Shown in pieces: positions 14,609 to 22,266 of a DNA stretch of 29,911 nucleotides (positions within the stretch are counted from its first letter, which is position 1; every line of letters starts with the position of its first letter). This stretch comes from a virus. The position numbers and the translations under genes were made by a program. A model generated the notes under the pieces. That model searched no databases. It saw only the letters and a list, made by a program, of their open reading frames with translations, and was not told the origin of the DNA. Where the stretch lies: positions 1-29,911 of IMG/VR virus record IMGVR_UViG_3300045256_000634; one strand, written 5' to 3'.

Positions 14609-16714
14609 TTATGCCACTTGTGACATATTTTGAGAAGGAATTCCTTTCATAATTTCAGCTAAAAATTTATTTGAAGCATCAATCATTATAGCAGCTTCTT
14701 TTTCTCGATCTTCTCTAAATATTTCATCTTTTTCAATTGATTCTAGTTGATTTTGCTTTAGCATTGTTTCAAGCTCGCCAAATCGCATAGTAACTTCAAT
14801 TAGCTTTTCTAATGCTTCCATTTTATCTTTAGTTGCTAACGCTCTGTTCCTTGATATCTCACTCAATCTCTCTTCGAATAATCCCACATCTGCTTGTGAA
14901 CGACCATGCCTTTCTTTAGCCATAGCAATATTAGCAGTAGCACGACTATAGAGCTCTTTGAGCTTGGCATCTTCCAAAGCATGTTGCACCATTTGCATGT
15001 CTTGTTGTTGTTGTGCGGCTTCTCTCTCTTGTTGTTGCAAGATAGATATAACCTCAGCTTTACCAGTAATGTTAAGCTTGGGAATAATTTGAGAAGGTGT
15101 AAAGACTTCTCTACCAAACGCGGCATTAATATCCATCATTTGCTGAGCTTGCAAGTTTTGCTGTGTTGGTGTCAAATCTGCTTCTTCAACTAATGTTTGA
15201 AATTTAGAAAAGATCTTACTATAAAAGAATGGACTTGGCTCTTCTCCTATAAGAAGAGCTACTTTAGATTCATTCCAGTTATTAATAACAACTTGTAGAA
15301 GTCTTTCACCAAGCAAACGATCAGAAAAATCCCATTGATCAAAGTATTTTTGAAACACCATTAAGTTAGCTGCTTGCTTAATCAATGCCGTTAGGCTTGA
15401 GATCTGCTTATCTTGTTGTCCTGACCAGTTCTCTATGTTGATGCCAGATGTTGCATAAATTAAGTTCATGAATTGATCTGCCAAAGCTAAATCTGACTCA
15501 GGGACACCGCTTGGAATAATTTTTTCAACGTCAGTCATTTCATAACCTTCGTTGATAATCACATCCCAACCTTGGCCCGATTTCTTCAAGTTATCTTCGT
15601 TAGCAACCGCCCCCACTTTTCGTTTCCATCCAGCATTAATTGTGGCTGCACGAATATCATTGTTTGTAATAACAGACCAGTTGAAAAGGAACTGTGGATC
15701 ACGCATTGTTCTAACTAATGATCTAACACGCAAGTCATAATAATTAATATGAGGATCATAGTTCCAATAATATGGAATGAAAGGACAGTCATCAAATCCA
15801 AGCGGATTATCGCCTTGGTACATTAGCTGATCATTAAGCACAACGGCGAGCTTCCAAGTAGGAACTTCGACCTTTACAATTTCCATATCCGGAATATTAT
15901 ATAAGATCTGATCTAAATCAGCTTCTTTTCCAAAATCAAAAAACTGATTGCGACTGCGACTATATAAACGCTCCTTTTTTCTTTTCCACTTATACCATAC
16001 ATAACTAAGGACCATGAGATCGTTTCTGGCCATATTGTAGTTTTCAGGTAAAAAGTAGAAACTCCCATATCTTTGCGGAGTCCCAGACATTGGTGCAATT
16101 GCTTCAAGTTTATCTGGAAAACGATTCTCTGCTTCTTTTTTGCTGATATATTCTTGACACCAAACAAATTGAGCATCTGACATATCGGGGTTTCTAAAAT
16201 ATGGGTCGACTAAAAAAGCATTATATTCCCAAACCTTTACCTTCAATTCACCTTGAGCGGCATCATTCCCATTATAATCAAGATAAGGCTGAAGCAAGAC
16301 CATTCCAGAAATGGCAGAAAGCTCTTTACCTTTAGACTTCTGCTCATGAATGCCATTAGCATTGCTAACATGCGTAATAAGTTTTGTGTATTGATCAGTA
16401 GTCTGAGGATCAGCTCCCTCGCAAGGAACATATATAAATTGCTTACGATGTTGCCTTTCATATCCCGTTACCATATTGACGGGCTGTTGAATCAAATTGA
16501 AATAATAACGTTGATATGAGTAATTAGGACTAAAATTGAAATATCTGTTTACGTATTCTTGGCAACCAGCGTAAAAGAGAGTATCAATATTACTTTGATT
16601 CCATCTAGATTGTTCGATGGGCTGAAATTTAGAATAAAGGTTATCTAACCATTGGCGAACATTGCCTTGATTAGGCTCTAAAGCATTATTCCAAGGGGGG
16701 TAATAGAAAGACAA
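14609..16714 (-). CDS. Portal protein (701 aa)
   Basis: The start is TTG at 16714, fixed by a perfect AGGAGG 4 bases upstream. The protein forms the dodecameric portal through which DNA enters and leaves the head. Length and layout fit the P22-type/N4-type long portals. The N-terminal domain contains WNQSNIDTLFYAGCQEYVN and LIQQPVNMVTGYERQHRK (about residues 40-95). A beta-rich stem and wing region follows. Around residues 320-460 is the conserved ITNNDIRAATINAGWKRK and SGINIENWSGQQDKQISS region. A long coiled-coil barrel extends from about 540 to the end, rich in Gln/Glu/Lys (EREAAQQQQDMQMVQHALED). Terminase genes lie immediately upstream. Confidence 0.85.
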   Translation of the reverse strand: MSFYYPPWNNALEPNQGNVRQWLDNLYSKFQPIEQSRWNQSNIDTLFYAGCQEYVNRYFNFSPNYSYQRYYFNLIQQPVNMVTGYERQHRKQFIYVPCEGADPQTTDQYTKLITHVSNANGIHEQKSKGKELSAISGMVLLQPYLDYNGNDAAQGELKVKVWEYNAFLVDPYFRNPDMSDAQFVWCQEYISKKEAENRFPDKLEAIAPMSGTPQRYGSFYFLPENYNMARNDLMVLSYVWYKWKRKKERLYSRSRNQFFDFGKEADLDQILYNIPDMEIVKVEVPTWKLAVVLNDQLMYQGDNPLGFDDCPFIPYYWNYDPHINYYDLRVRSLVRTMRDPQFLFNWSVITNNDIRAATINAGWKRKVGAVANEDNLKKSGQGWDVIINEGYEMTDVEKIIPSGVPESDLALADQFMNLIYATSGINIENWSGQQDKQISSLTALIKQAANLMVFQKYFDQWDFSDRLLGERLLQVVINNWNESKVALLIGEEPSPFFYSKIFSKFQTLVEEADLTPTQQNLQAQQMMDINAAFGREVFTPSQIIPKLNITGKAEVISILQQQEREAAQQQQDMQMVQHALEDAKLKELYSRATANIAMAKERHGRSQADVGLFEERLSEISRNRALATKDKMEALEKLIEVTMRFGELETMLKQNQLESIEKDEIFREDREKEAAIMIDASNKFLAEIMKGIPSQNMSQVA

Positions 16715-16778
16715 TTGGCCTCCTAGGCTTGAATGTCAATCTTAAACTATATAAGTTATTATTTCAATATCTCCTAAT

Positions 16779-16940
16779 TTATTCTCCATACACCTCTTTT
16801 ATTAAAGCGAAGTGAGTAACTTTATCCATCAATTGTTTCCTAGAGGGATGTCGAAGCTTTCTTATAGCTTTAGAAAATGTTCTTCGAGCAGTCTCGTGTG
16901 ATGGCTGTTGTTCTTCAAAATATCTATATTCATTTAAAAT
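16779..16940 (-). CDS. Possible small ORF after large terminase, no ordinary start
   Basis: In the gap between terminase and portal, one frame stays open and reads like protein. It includes YRYFEEQQPSHETARRTFSK and then KLRHPSRKQLMDKVTHFA, ending VYGE at the stop at 16779. It has no ATG, GTG or TTG near its beginning. The only upstream candidate is ATT at 16940, overlapping the terminase stop by a few bases. The frame is -1 relative to terminase, so a frameshifted C-terminal extension is the alternative. The only other ATG here (16934) gives 24 codons. Low confidence. Confidence 0.3.
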   Translation of the reverse strand: MLNEYRYFEEQQPSHETARRTFSKAIRKLRHPSRKQLMDKVTHFALIKEVYGE

Positions 16941-18217
16941 TTCCTTGTAGGTTCATATCTATTCCTAAACCATTCCTTTTGTTGTTGGGCATGAGCATAG
17001 GGATCGTAAATGGCTACTTTATGTGTTGCTATTATATAACGCAACGCATCTACGCTGTGGTCATCCTTCTTTAATGGCTCATCCCAACCTTTATCAGCAG
17101 CTTTTGGATCCCATACATATCCTTCTATTTCTCGAATGGTATTGGAGCATTCTTGACAAATATAGAGATTTCCCTTTTTCATTTCAGAGGTCATCAATTG
17201 AATGCCATTTTTGACATCGTTGTTAGCATGTACAACATGCATTCCTCTTTTCCTTAGCTCTAATTGAAAAGCTTCTGCAGAAGGATCAATATAAATATTC
17301 TTAATGCCATATGGTTCTAGAAATTCTTGTACATCATCGGCGAATTCACTATTGGTTTTCTGCCTTCCTGTTTTCTTAGGATCCCAATAGTATTCTTTTT
17401 CTACCCACAAGCATTTTCCTGTTTGATTATAACGTCCTGTACTTACTCCCACAAGTAAGCAGCAAAATGGATTAACACTGCCATAATCAATAGAAGCAAC
17501 CCAGTATTCAGCAGAACACGGGGGGCGTTTAACAACATGAATATTGTGATCGAAAAAGTCGAAAATTGCTCCTTCAGCTAGACACCATAAGCCCAAATAA
17601 TTGCGCTTATAAAAAAGACCGGACAGGCTATCTCTAATACGTTGCTTATAATTTTCATCCAAGTAAGGATTGTCATCCAAGGTAAAGTGTAAAGCATAAT
17701 AATTTGGGTCTCCTTGTTCTGCCTTATCTATCCATTTCTTAATTTTGTGATTAGGATGGGAAGGGTTCATACTAGCAAAACCCATGCTATAGGGCATGCT
17801 TAGACGTGTATCGATCATATCAATAATAGATTCAGGATAAAGTGTCATCTCATCGCAATATACAAGAGAAAATGTTTTACCTTGAAAGCTTCCTATAGCG
17901 CCTTCATCTTTAGCTCCTAAAGTTTGTATTGTCTTATCTCTAAATTTGAGCTGTCTTTTGCCTGCATACCATGTGCAAAATGGCCTAAAAATAGAAAGTT
18001 GTTCGCTTTCTAGCAATAGCCTGATAGCATTGTGATAGATCGTATCACTACTATGACCTACCATGAAGATTTGACTGTCTGGACAGCTATCAACTGCATG
18101 CATAAAGCGAAAAAGAGTGCATATTGTCTTACCTGTACGAACAGAACCGTGCGCCAAATTCCATTTAGCTGTAGAATTTAAGACAAATTCAACTTGTTTT
18201 GGAGATAAAGGACTCAT
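16934..18217 (-). CDS. terL: Terminase large subunit, PBSX-like (427 aa)
   Basis: This is the ATPase and nuclease motor that packages DNA through the portal. Walker A is GSVRTGKT (residues 24-31). Walker B is LVYCDE (118-123), with the catalytic Glu at 123. The coupling motif region is GFASMNP (146-152). The RNase H-like nuclease domain has Asp244 (SIDYGSVNPF), Asp311 (IYIDPSAEAF) and Asp390 (HSVDALRY), the expected metal ligands. Length is normal for the family. GAGG lies 11 bases before the ATG, which is rather far. It follows the small subunit gene with a 117-base gap occupied by an opposing small ORF, and the portal is downstream. Confidence 0.93.
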   Translation of the reverse strand: MSPLSPKQVEFVLNSTAKWNLAHGSVRTGKTICTLFRFMHAVDSCPDSQIFMVGHSSDTIYHNAIRLLLESEQLSIFRPFCTWYAGKRQLKFRDKTIQTLGAKDEGAIGSFQGKTFSLVYCDEMTLYPESIIDMIDTRLSMPYSMGFASMNPSHPNHKIKKWIDKAEQGDPNYYALHFTLDDNPYLDENYKQRIRDSLSGLFYKRNYLGLWCLAEGAIFDFFDHNIHVVKRPPCSAEYWVASIDYGSVNPFCCLLVGVSTGRYNQTGKCLWVEKEYYWDPKKTGRQKTNSEFADDVQEFLEPYGIKNIYIDPSAEAFQLELRKRGMHVVHANNDVKNGIQLMTSEMKKGNLYICQECSNTIREIEGYVWDPKAADKGWDEPLKKDDHSVDALRYIIATHKVAIYDPYAHAQQQKEWFRNRYEPTRKF

Positions 18218-18389
18218 GCAAGAAATGACCTCAAAGCCTAATAAAAAAGATCTTTTGAATGAAATAAAGGAAATGATTCAAAGTATTGAGAAACTACCCC
18301 CGCATGCGATGATCGCGCCTATCACTCATTATGATTACTGGTCTATGTTATTATTGTTATCGGCTATTTTGAAATCAGATTTAGACTGA
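18216..18389 (+). CDS. Small opposing ORF between terminase genes (57 aa)
   Basis: ATG at 18216 follows AAAGG at 4-5 bases. The protein (KKDLLNEIKEMIQSIEKLPP, then HAMIAPITHYDYWSMLLLLS) has a helical charged start and a hydrophobic segment near residues 43-53. It fills the 117-base gap between the two terminase genes and overlaps the 3' end of the small terminase gene by 55 bases in convergent orientation. Its composition is protein-like and not an obvious mirror of a neighbour. Moderate confidence that it is real; function unknown. Confidence 0.5.
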   Translation: MQEMTSKPNKKDLLNEIKEMIQSIEKLPPHAMIAPITHYDYWSMLLLLSAILKSDLD

Positions 18390-18739
18390 GAGGAAGTAAT
18401 AGCAGCCATTAGCTCAGTGAATTTACTCATGGTCTGATCGCTAATATTAGCTTCAGTAGGAGCATCTGTTTGCTTTAGACGATTTCTTCCAAGCCAGATA
18501 AGCATTTGAGTATTTCCTTCTAAAGCTTTTCGCATTTGAGCTTCTAATAAAAGAGCTTCTCCATACTGCGCTTTTTGAACCGCATAAACCGAATAAGCGA
18601 CGCCATATTTATCTTTAAATCTTCTTTGCAAAGTATCTTCTGAAATACCTATCGAAGAGCAAATTTGTTTTTGATTACATCCAGCTTCTAAAAACCGATC
18701 GACTAATTCCCAATCGATGGGTTTTTCCGGTCTAGCCAT
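18335..18739 (-). CDS. terS: Terminase small subunit (134 aa)
   Basis: ATG at 18739 follows AAGGAG at 10 bases. The N-terminal about 60 residues form a helix-turn-helix DNA-binding domain (WELVDRFLEAGCNQKQICSS, then GISEDTLQRRFKDKYG), which recognises the packaging site. A helical oligomerisation segment follows (about 60-95, QKAQYGEALLLEAQMRKALE, then MLIWLGRNRLKQTD). The C-terminal tail is disordered and Ser/Asn-rich. Size and position immediately before the large terminase are standard. The packaging site may lie in or near this gene, but none could be recognised. Confidence 0.85.
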   Translation of the reverse strand: MARPEKPIDWELVDRFLEAGCNQKQICSSIGISEDTLQRRFKDKYGVAYSVYAVQKAQYGEALLLEAQMRKALEGNTQMLIWLGRNRLKQTDAPTEANISDQTMSKFTELMAAITSSQSKSDFKIADNNNNIDQ

Positions 18740-18773
18740 TAAGATACTTCTCCTTAATAATCAAATAATCATT

Positions 18774-18802
18774 ATTATAATGAATAGATATTGATTCAAT
18801 AA
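18774..18802 (-). promoter_or_regulatory. Predicted terminase promoter with palindromic operator
   Basis: On the minus strand a perfect TATAAT (18774-18779) lies 34 bases before the small terminase ATG. A weak -35 (TTATTG, 18797-18802) stands 17 bases upstream. The 13-bp palindrome TATTGATTCAATA (18789-18801) spans the spacer and -35, where a repressor or activator would sit. Related TTGATTCA sites occur upstream of the Cro-like gene. Confidence 0.45.
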
Positions 18803-18826
18803 CTTTCTAAGAATATCAGTAAGGAT

Positions 18827-18858
18827 AAAGCCGGATTACATTGGTGCATTCCAGCTTT
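18827..18858. other. Hairpin in the gap downstream of the 80-residue gene
   Basis: AAAGCCGGA (18827-18835) pairs with TCCAGCTTT (18850-18858), nine pairs with one G-U or A-C depending on strand, around a 14-base loop. A short U-rich stretch follows on the plus strand only. It could be a weak terminator or processing signal. The rest of 18740-18895 holds only the terminase promoter. Confidence 0.35.
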
Positions 18859-18895
18859 AGATAGGATTTTTACAAAGAAAGATTGGTAAGACTGA

Positions 18896-19138
18896 TCAAT
18901 CTTCTATAAATAACTTACTTTCCGTGATAACTTTTTCTATGTTTGGATCAAATAACCCAGAAATTTTAAAGGATAATGCAAGGCAATTACAAACTTTTTC
19001 ATCTCTGATAATTTCATCCACAGTAACTACATCTAATTTGTCTAAAAATAAGCCAAATAAAGTAACATATCCTTGGCAAACTCTAACAAGTAATTCGTAG
19101 GCTTGATCGGGAGATATTTCTGACTTGAGTTCTTCCAT
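18896..19138 (-). CDS. Hypothetical acidic protein (80 aa)
   Basis: ATG at 19138 follows GGGAGG at 6 bases, one of the best ribosome-binding sites in the window. The protein is acidic and helical (SPDQAYELLVRVCQGYVTLF, then GLFLDKLDVVTVDEIIRD), with no membrane segment long enough to be certain. It is the last of a run of small minus-strand genes before the terminase promoter. Unknown function. Confidence 0.6.
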   Translation of the reverse strand: MEELKSEISPDQAYELLVRVCQGYVTLFGLFLDKLDVVTVDEIIRDEKVCNCLALSFKISGLFDPNIEKVITESKLFIED

Positions 19139-19214
19139 ATCGTTCCTCCCTAATTTTGGTAAAATATTTTAATGCCTCAATTTGATCTTGTTCGTCTTCT
19201 ATTAAAGATCTCAT
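19083..19214 (-). CDS. Possible short overlapping ORF (43 aa)
   Basis: ATG at 19214 opens 43 codons (MRSLIEDEQDQIEALKYFTK, then IREERYGRTQV). It fills the gap between the 70-residue and 80-residue genes and overlaps the start of the latter in another frame. The non-overlapping part reads like a helical protein. There is no recognisable ribosome-binding site, so it may be a chance frame or a coupled leader peptide. Confidence 0.25.
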   Translation of the reverse strand: MRSLIEDEQDQIEALKYFTKIREERYGRTQVRNISRSSLRITC

Positions 19215-19233
19215 CGATTCATTTTTATTAAAT

Positions 19234-19446
19234 TTATTCTATTGGTGGAATAGGTAGAAGGCAATAATAAGTGACGTTTAACTCTTGCCAAGTAGCTTGA
19301 TCGTAGAACTTGCCATTTATATAGTAGGCTTCAAAGTAATTCGCCTCCTGGAATGGAGGCGAAACGAATCCCCATACGGTATCCCCTTCTTCGGGTGGAT
19401 ATTTTTGGACATTAATCCAATCAACTATTGTGGGTTTTAGATGCAT
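19234..19446 (-). CDS. DUF551-like small protein (70 aa)
   Basis: The ATG at 19446 starts MHLKPTIVDWINVQKYPPEE. The pattern W-I-x-V near the start, then PPEEGD-V, and an ending with hydrophobic-Thr-Tyr-Tyr then LPIPP matches the layout of DUF551 proteins (WI-V-LP--G--V ... VTHW-PLP-PP). These are common phage accessory proteins of unknown function. The spacing to the neighbouring genes is short, in a run of small minus-strand genes. Confidence 0.55.
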   Translation of the reverse strand: MHLKPTIVDWINVQKYPPEEGDTVWGFVSPPFQEANYFEAYYINGKFYDQATWQELNVTYYCLLPIPPIE

Positions 19447-19453
19447 CTTTATT

Positions 19454-19651
19454 TTAATTAGTTTTAGTAGAATTGGAGAAAATGTCCCAGATTTTACATA
19501 TGACAGTCAATGGAAAAGTTACGATTTGATAAACATATCTTCCTAACCATTGAACAATGATAAGAGGAGCCTTAGAAAACGAAGAGTTTTCTACTTGTCC
19601 AGCTTGGCCAGTTTGTTCAACTTTTGGTTGCTCTGGATTAACGCCTGACAT
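19454..19651 (-). CDS. Small membrane protein (65 aa)
   Basis: I choose ATG 19651 (MSGVNPEQPKVEQTGQAG), because AGGAGG lies 5 bases upstream. The N-terminal about 30 residues are polar. Residues about 31-55 (APLIIVQWLGRYVYQIVTFP and LTVICKIWDIF) are hydrophobic and probably cross the membrane once. A short polar tail follows (SNSTKTN). A lysis-related protein such as a pinholin, or a small membrane accessory protein, is possible, but no endolysin gene is seen nearby. Confidence 0.55.
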   Translation of the reverse strand: MSGVNPEQPKVEQTGQAGQVENSSFSKAPLIIVQWLGRYVYQIVTFPLTVICKIWDIFSNSTKTN

Positions 19652-19699
19652 AACCACCTCCTGGGTTAGCCGGATCTTAGCATGAATTAAAGATGGTGG

Positions 19700-19918
19700 C
19701 TAGTCTAAATTTTCTATGATTTCTTGAGCTTTTTTCCAGCTTAACTTAGTTTTTCTAACAAACAAGGCAACTGATATTTGACCGAACTCTTCTTTGAGTT
19801 TTTTAGCTATTTTGACATAAGGATTGCTACGTTGATCTTTATCTAAAGACCAGTTACATTCACCGCACATTGTTGTTATTTCACATCCCCTGTTGATCTG
19901 AATATATTTTTCATCCAT
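19700..19918 (-). CDS. Small CxxC protein, possible DNA-binding (72 aa)
   Basis: ATG 19918 (MDEKYIQINRGCEITTMC) follows AAGGA at 9 bases. A GTG seven codons upstream has no ribosome-binding site. Residues 12-21 contain three cysteines (C, then CGEC). The C-terminal half looks like a helix-turn-helix (PYVKIAKKLKEEFGQISVAL, then KLSWKKAQEIIENLD). Zinc or DNA binding is plausible but unproved. It is the first gene of the small minus-strand group leading to the terminases. Confidence 0.5.
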   Translation of the reverse strand: MDEKYIQINRGCEITTMCGECNWSLDKDQRSNPYVKIAKKLKEEFGQISVALFVRKTKLSWKKAQEIIENLD

Positions 19919-19939
19919 ATTTTCTATCCTTATAGCCAC

Positions 19940-20303
19940 CTGTGATGGAATAGGAGAAATTTTGTTAAACTTTCATCATAACAAACACTCTAAAACATGT
20001 TCTCCATAGTTATCGCATTCACCCAACATTTTCGCCTTCCTGCCTATATATCATAGGGACGATCACAATCCGTCTTTCACACTTTAAATAATTTTTAATT
20101 AATGTCTGATAATCCTGCTTATGTTTTATTTATAAAGCCCTCAAACATGCTTGTAGATAGGTGATATAGTCCACACATATTCTTGGATGGTAAAGTTGTT
20201 GTAGAATATTTGTGAGGGATCCATGACTCTCACAACGTATTATGGAAGGATCAAAAATTTCAATTTTCATCAATTTTTCATGAATTTTTGATTCTATTCT
20301 TTT
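19940..20303. other. Gene-poor gap with inverted repeats
   Basis: No convincing gene is seen. A 17-codon minus-strand frame near 20030 (MLGECDNYGEHVLECLL, with AAGG before it) is the only coding hint. TTGTGAG (20210-20216) and CTCACAA (20229-20235) form a 7-bp inverted repeat that could be an operator. ATCAAAAATT (20250-20259) and AATTTTTGAT (20283-20292) form a 10-bp AT repeat just beyond the membrane cassette and may act as its terminator. Confidence 0.4.
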
Positions 20304-20624
20304 TCAATCCGCTCTTATAATAAATGAAGGATTTTCAAAAGCTATCTTCCATGCCTGGAATGGCTTCCAATGTTCAATTCCCATCAAATGAGAAAATCTT
20401 TTCAAAATGGAGGCAGTCAATAAAAATGTGTAACGAAGAAGGTAAATGGTACCAAACAATGCTAAACCAAGATCTAAGGTAGATGAAGAAAATGCAAAGT
20501 TATGAAATATCCTCATAGCTATATCATACACTTTTTCTGCCAACAAAATAACTCCTGAAATAGCAAAGCCTGTTGCAATGGATAGTCCAAAAAATTTTTT
20601 TGTATTATCAAGACTTAAAATCAT
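20304..20624 (-). CDS. Membrane protein of the accessory cassette (106 aa)
   Basis: The ATG at 20624 overlaps the stop of the upstream 316-residue gene (ATGA), so the two are translated as a pair. Two hydrophobic segments are visible: about residues 12-30 (FFGLSIATGFAISGVILLA) and about 50-75 (LDLGLALFGTIYLLRYTFLL). A basic amphipathic C-terminal region follows (KRFSHLMGIEHWKPFQAWKI). It does not resemble lysis or virion proteins. The neighbours suggest a lysogenic-conversion or host-interaction role. Function is unknown. Confidence 0.6.
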   Translation of the reverse strand: MILSLDNTKKFFGLSIATGFAISGVILLAEKVYDIAMRIFHNFAFSSSTLDLGLALFGTIYLLRYTFLLTASILKRFSHLMGIEHWKPFQAWKIAFENPSFIIRAD

Positions 20625-21571
20625 AAAAGTACCTGCTTAGCTTTTGATTTAAGAGACGATTTAACTTTTGATGCAAGAGATGATAGTCTGTAGGTATCAT
20701 AGAACTCGTCTATATACTTTATTGTAGCATTGATCTCATCTTCCCTATATCGATAAAATCCCATTTCCTTTTGTGGAGAGTATGAACCAGAGCTATAATC
20801 AAACCCTATTTCTGTACCTGTTTGATGCTCAGTTCTAAGGTATCTATGATTGTAATCATAAATATGCGTAGTATACTCTATCCTCTGTTGATAGGTAGAA
20901 GGAGCATAGCACGCGTTCATGGTGGATCTCCAGCCTTCTTTTTCATAAGTTGTTGTAAAAAGAAGCGAATTCACTTTATTACAGGAGCGATCATTTGCTT
21001 CTTTGTAATGTTCATAAATAGAATTGAATTTCGATCGAACTTTTTCCAATTGATTGATAGCTATCTTTTCTACTTTAGATGGATTAAGATTGGATTTTAT
21101 TCTTTGGAGCTCTGAACCAATTAACTCAATTTTATTTTTTAATCTAGCAACTCTAGATTCCCCACTTCCAGTTCCTTTTTCATAAGCAGTATAGTATTTG
21201 AATCCAAAATATTTGACGAAACTCATCACTCCACATGCAACTACTCCAGTGACTCCCATGCATTGTTTAAACGAATGTCCACATATCTTGAGAGTGGTAG
21301 AAACAACAGTACCTATTGCAGCTGTTGCACCTCCCCATTGGTAGCTCACAATATTGGTATATTCTCTTTCTTTTCTTGTGCGATCTATTTTCTTTTCTTC
21401 AGGTGTATCAAGAATACCTAATTCTTGTTCATCCATTTGTACAAGAAATGGATTGATAGGATTGCCATCATTTAAAAAGTTCTTAGCAAGCATTTCTTCT
21501 CTTTTCGGTATAAGACAATACGTATTATGGCTGTAAGGATTGAGAGAAAATTCTAAGATGTGTGCAGTCAT
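20621..21571 (-). CDS. Putative host-interaction protein with paired hydrophobic segments (316 aa)
   Basis: ATG at 21571 follows AAGGAG at 5 bases. Residues 1-78 are hydrophilic. Two hydrophobic segments (79-97, GGATAAIGTVVSTTLKIC; 105-124, MGVTGVVACGVMSFVKYF) are separated by about eight residues. Residues 138-190 are coiled-coil-like, and the C-terminal 120 residues are rich in Tyr, Ser and Thr. A closely spaced hydrophobic pair in an otherwise soluble protein is the layout of chlamydial Inc proteins, but it is also seen elsewhere. There is no signal peptide. With its own promoter and a coupled membrane-protein gene, it looks like a moron cargo gene. Function is inferred only. Confidence 0.55.
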   Translation of the reverse strand: MTAHILEFSLNPYSHNTYCLIPKREEMLAKNFLNDGNPINPFLVQMDEQELGILDTPEEKKIDRTRKEREYTNIVSYQWGGATAAIGTVVSTTLKICGHSFKQCMGVTGVVACGVMSFVKYFGFKYYTAYEKGTGSGESRVARLKNKIELIGSELQRIKSNLNPSKVEKIAINQLEKVRSKFNSIYEHYKEANDRSCNKVNSLLFTTTYEKEGWRSTMNACYAPSTYQQRIEYTTHIYDYNHRYLRTEHQTGTEIGFDYSSGSYSPQKEMGFYRYREDEINATIKYIDEFYDTYRLSSLASKVKSSLKSKAKQVLL

Positions 21572-21620
21572 AAATACTCCTTATTATTCATTTCATATTA
21601 TCCTGGTAAAACCCTGTCGC

Positions 21621-21649
21621 AGGATACTTTTTACATATTTTGAAGTCAA
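21621..21649 (-). promoter_or_regulatory. Predicted promoter of the membrane cassette
   Basis: On the minus strand TTGACT (21644-21649) and TATCCT (21621-21626) are 17 bases apart, about 50 bases before the 316-residue gene. The leader includes a 7-bp inverted repeat (TATCCTG/CAGGATA) overlapping the -10. An own promoter supports independent expression. Confidence 0.5.
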
Positions 21650-21725
21650 AAGAAAATAAACATTTTTTATCTTTGTTATTTTTATTTGACTTATGGTAAG
21701 CTTATAGATGTGATAAGGAGGGGTT

Positions 21726-21968
21726 ATGACTGCTTTACAATATCATTTATTTGAAGAAAATTCTGAGATTTGTTTACTCAAAAGAGAAGTTGAAGAAATC
21801 AAACATGGTTGTGATAACGTTCGCAAAGGTATCTTTGCTAGGCACAATGAAATGATGAAATTACTTATGAAGCAGCAAGAAGAAATTGATCAATTAAAAA
21901 GCCTTATTGGTAAATCTCAAGTCTTATTCTCTGAGGAGTGCCTTTTTCCTGATCATATGACCATGTAA
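21726..21968 (+). CDS. Small coiled-coil phage protein (80 aa)
   Basis: ATG at 21726 follows AAGGAGG at 4 bases. The protein (YHLFEENSEICLLKREVEEI, NVRKGIFARHNEMMKLLMKQ) is helical with heptad-like spacing. It belongs to a type of short early phage protein I recognise by the NVR-G-FARH pattern, whose function is unknown. It converges on and overlaps the RusA-like gene by 65 bases. Confidence 0.65.
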   Translation: MTALQYHLFEENSEICLLKREVEEIKHGCDNVRKGIFARHNEMMKLLMKQQEEIDQLKSLIGKSQVLFSEECLFPDHMTM

Positions 21969-22266
21969 TTCTTGGATCTTCATCAGCCCTACCAGGTGTT
22001 AAGTACCCTGTCAGTTGTGCTGCGATCTCATCTTTTATCCATTTAAAGCTGCAAGGTAAATTATCGTCCTTATCAAGCCTTCTTGGACTGATTCTGATAA
22101 GTTTAATATGACATGGCAAAAAAATTTGACTTCGAAGAGGTTTAAAGAACCAAGAAACCATTTCTTTTTGAGAGATATGACGTTTATGTTTTTTTGTCCA
22201 ATGCTCTGAACAATTAGCCTCGCTAACCGTTTTTATTGGCAACTCTGTCTGTAGAATTAATTCCAT
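21904..22266 (-). CDS. RusA-like Holliday-junction resolvase family protein (120 aa)
   Basis: This is probably a RusA-type endonuclease that resolves recombination junctions in phage DNA. The fold pattern is present: an N-terminal strand (ILQTELPIKTVSEAN), a basic segment (HWTKKHKRH), IKLIRISPRRLDKDDNL with Asp65, Asp67-Asp68 and Asn69, then FKWIKDEI with Lys75 and Asp79, and a C-terminal PGRADEDPRI. D-x-DN followed by K-x3-D is the RusA active-site signature. Length is normal. A terminator U-run directly abuts the ATG, and the only ribosome-binding candidate (GGGG) lies in that hairpin, so translation is probably limited. It belongs with the RecT-like and exonuclease functions. Confidence 0.65.
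   Translation of the reverse strand: MELILQTELPIKTVSEANCSEHWTKKHKRHISQKEMVSWFFKPLRSQIFLPCHIKLIRISPRRLDKDDNLPCSFKWIKDEIAAQLTGYLTPGRADEDPRITWSYDQEKGTPQRIRLEIYQ

Noticed and set aside
14863-15193. Frames on both strands opposite or inside the portal gene's C-terminal coiled coil.
   Set aside because: They are explained by the Gln/Lys-rich portal coding sequence and have no independent start signals.
21686-21714. Plus-strand promoter TTGACT-17-TGTGAT before the 80-residue gene.
   Set aside because: Transcription would begin inside or after the AAGGAGG ribosome-binding site, which is incompatible with its use.
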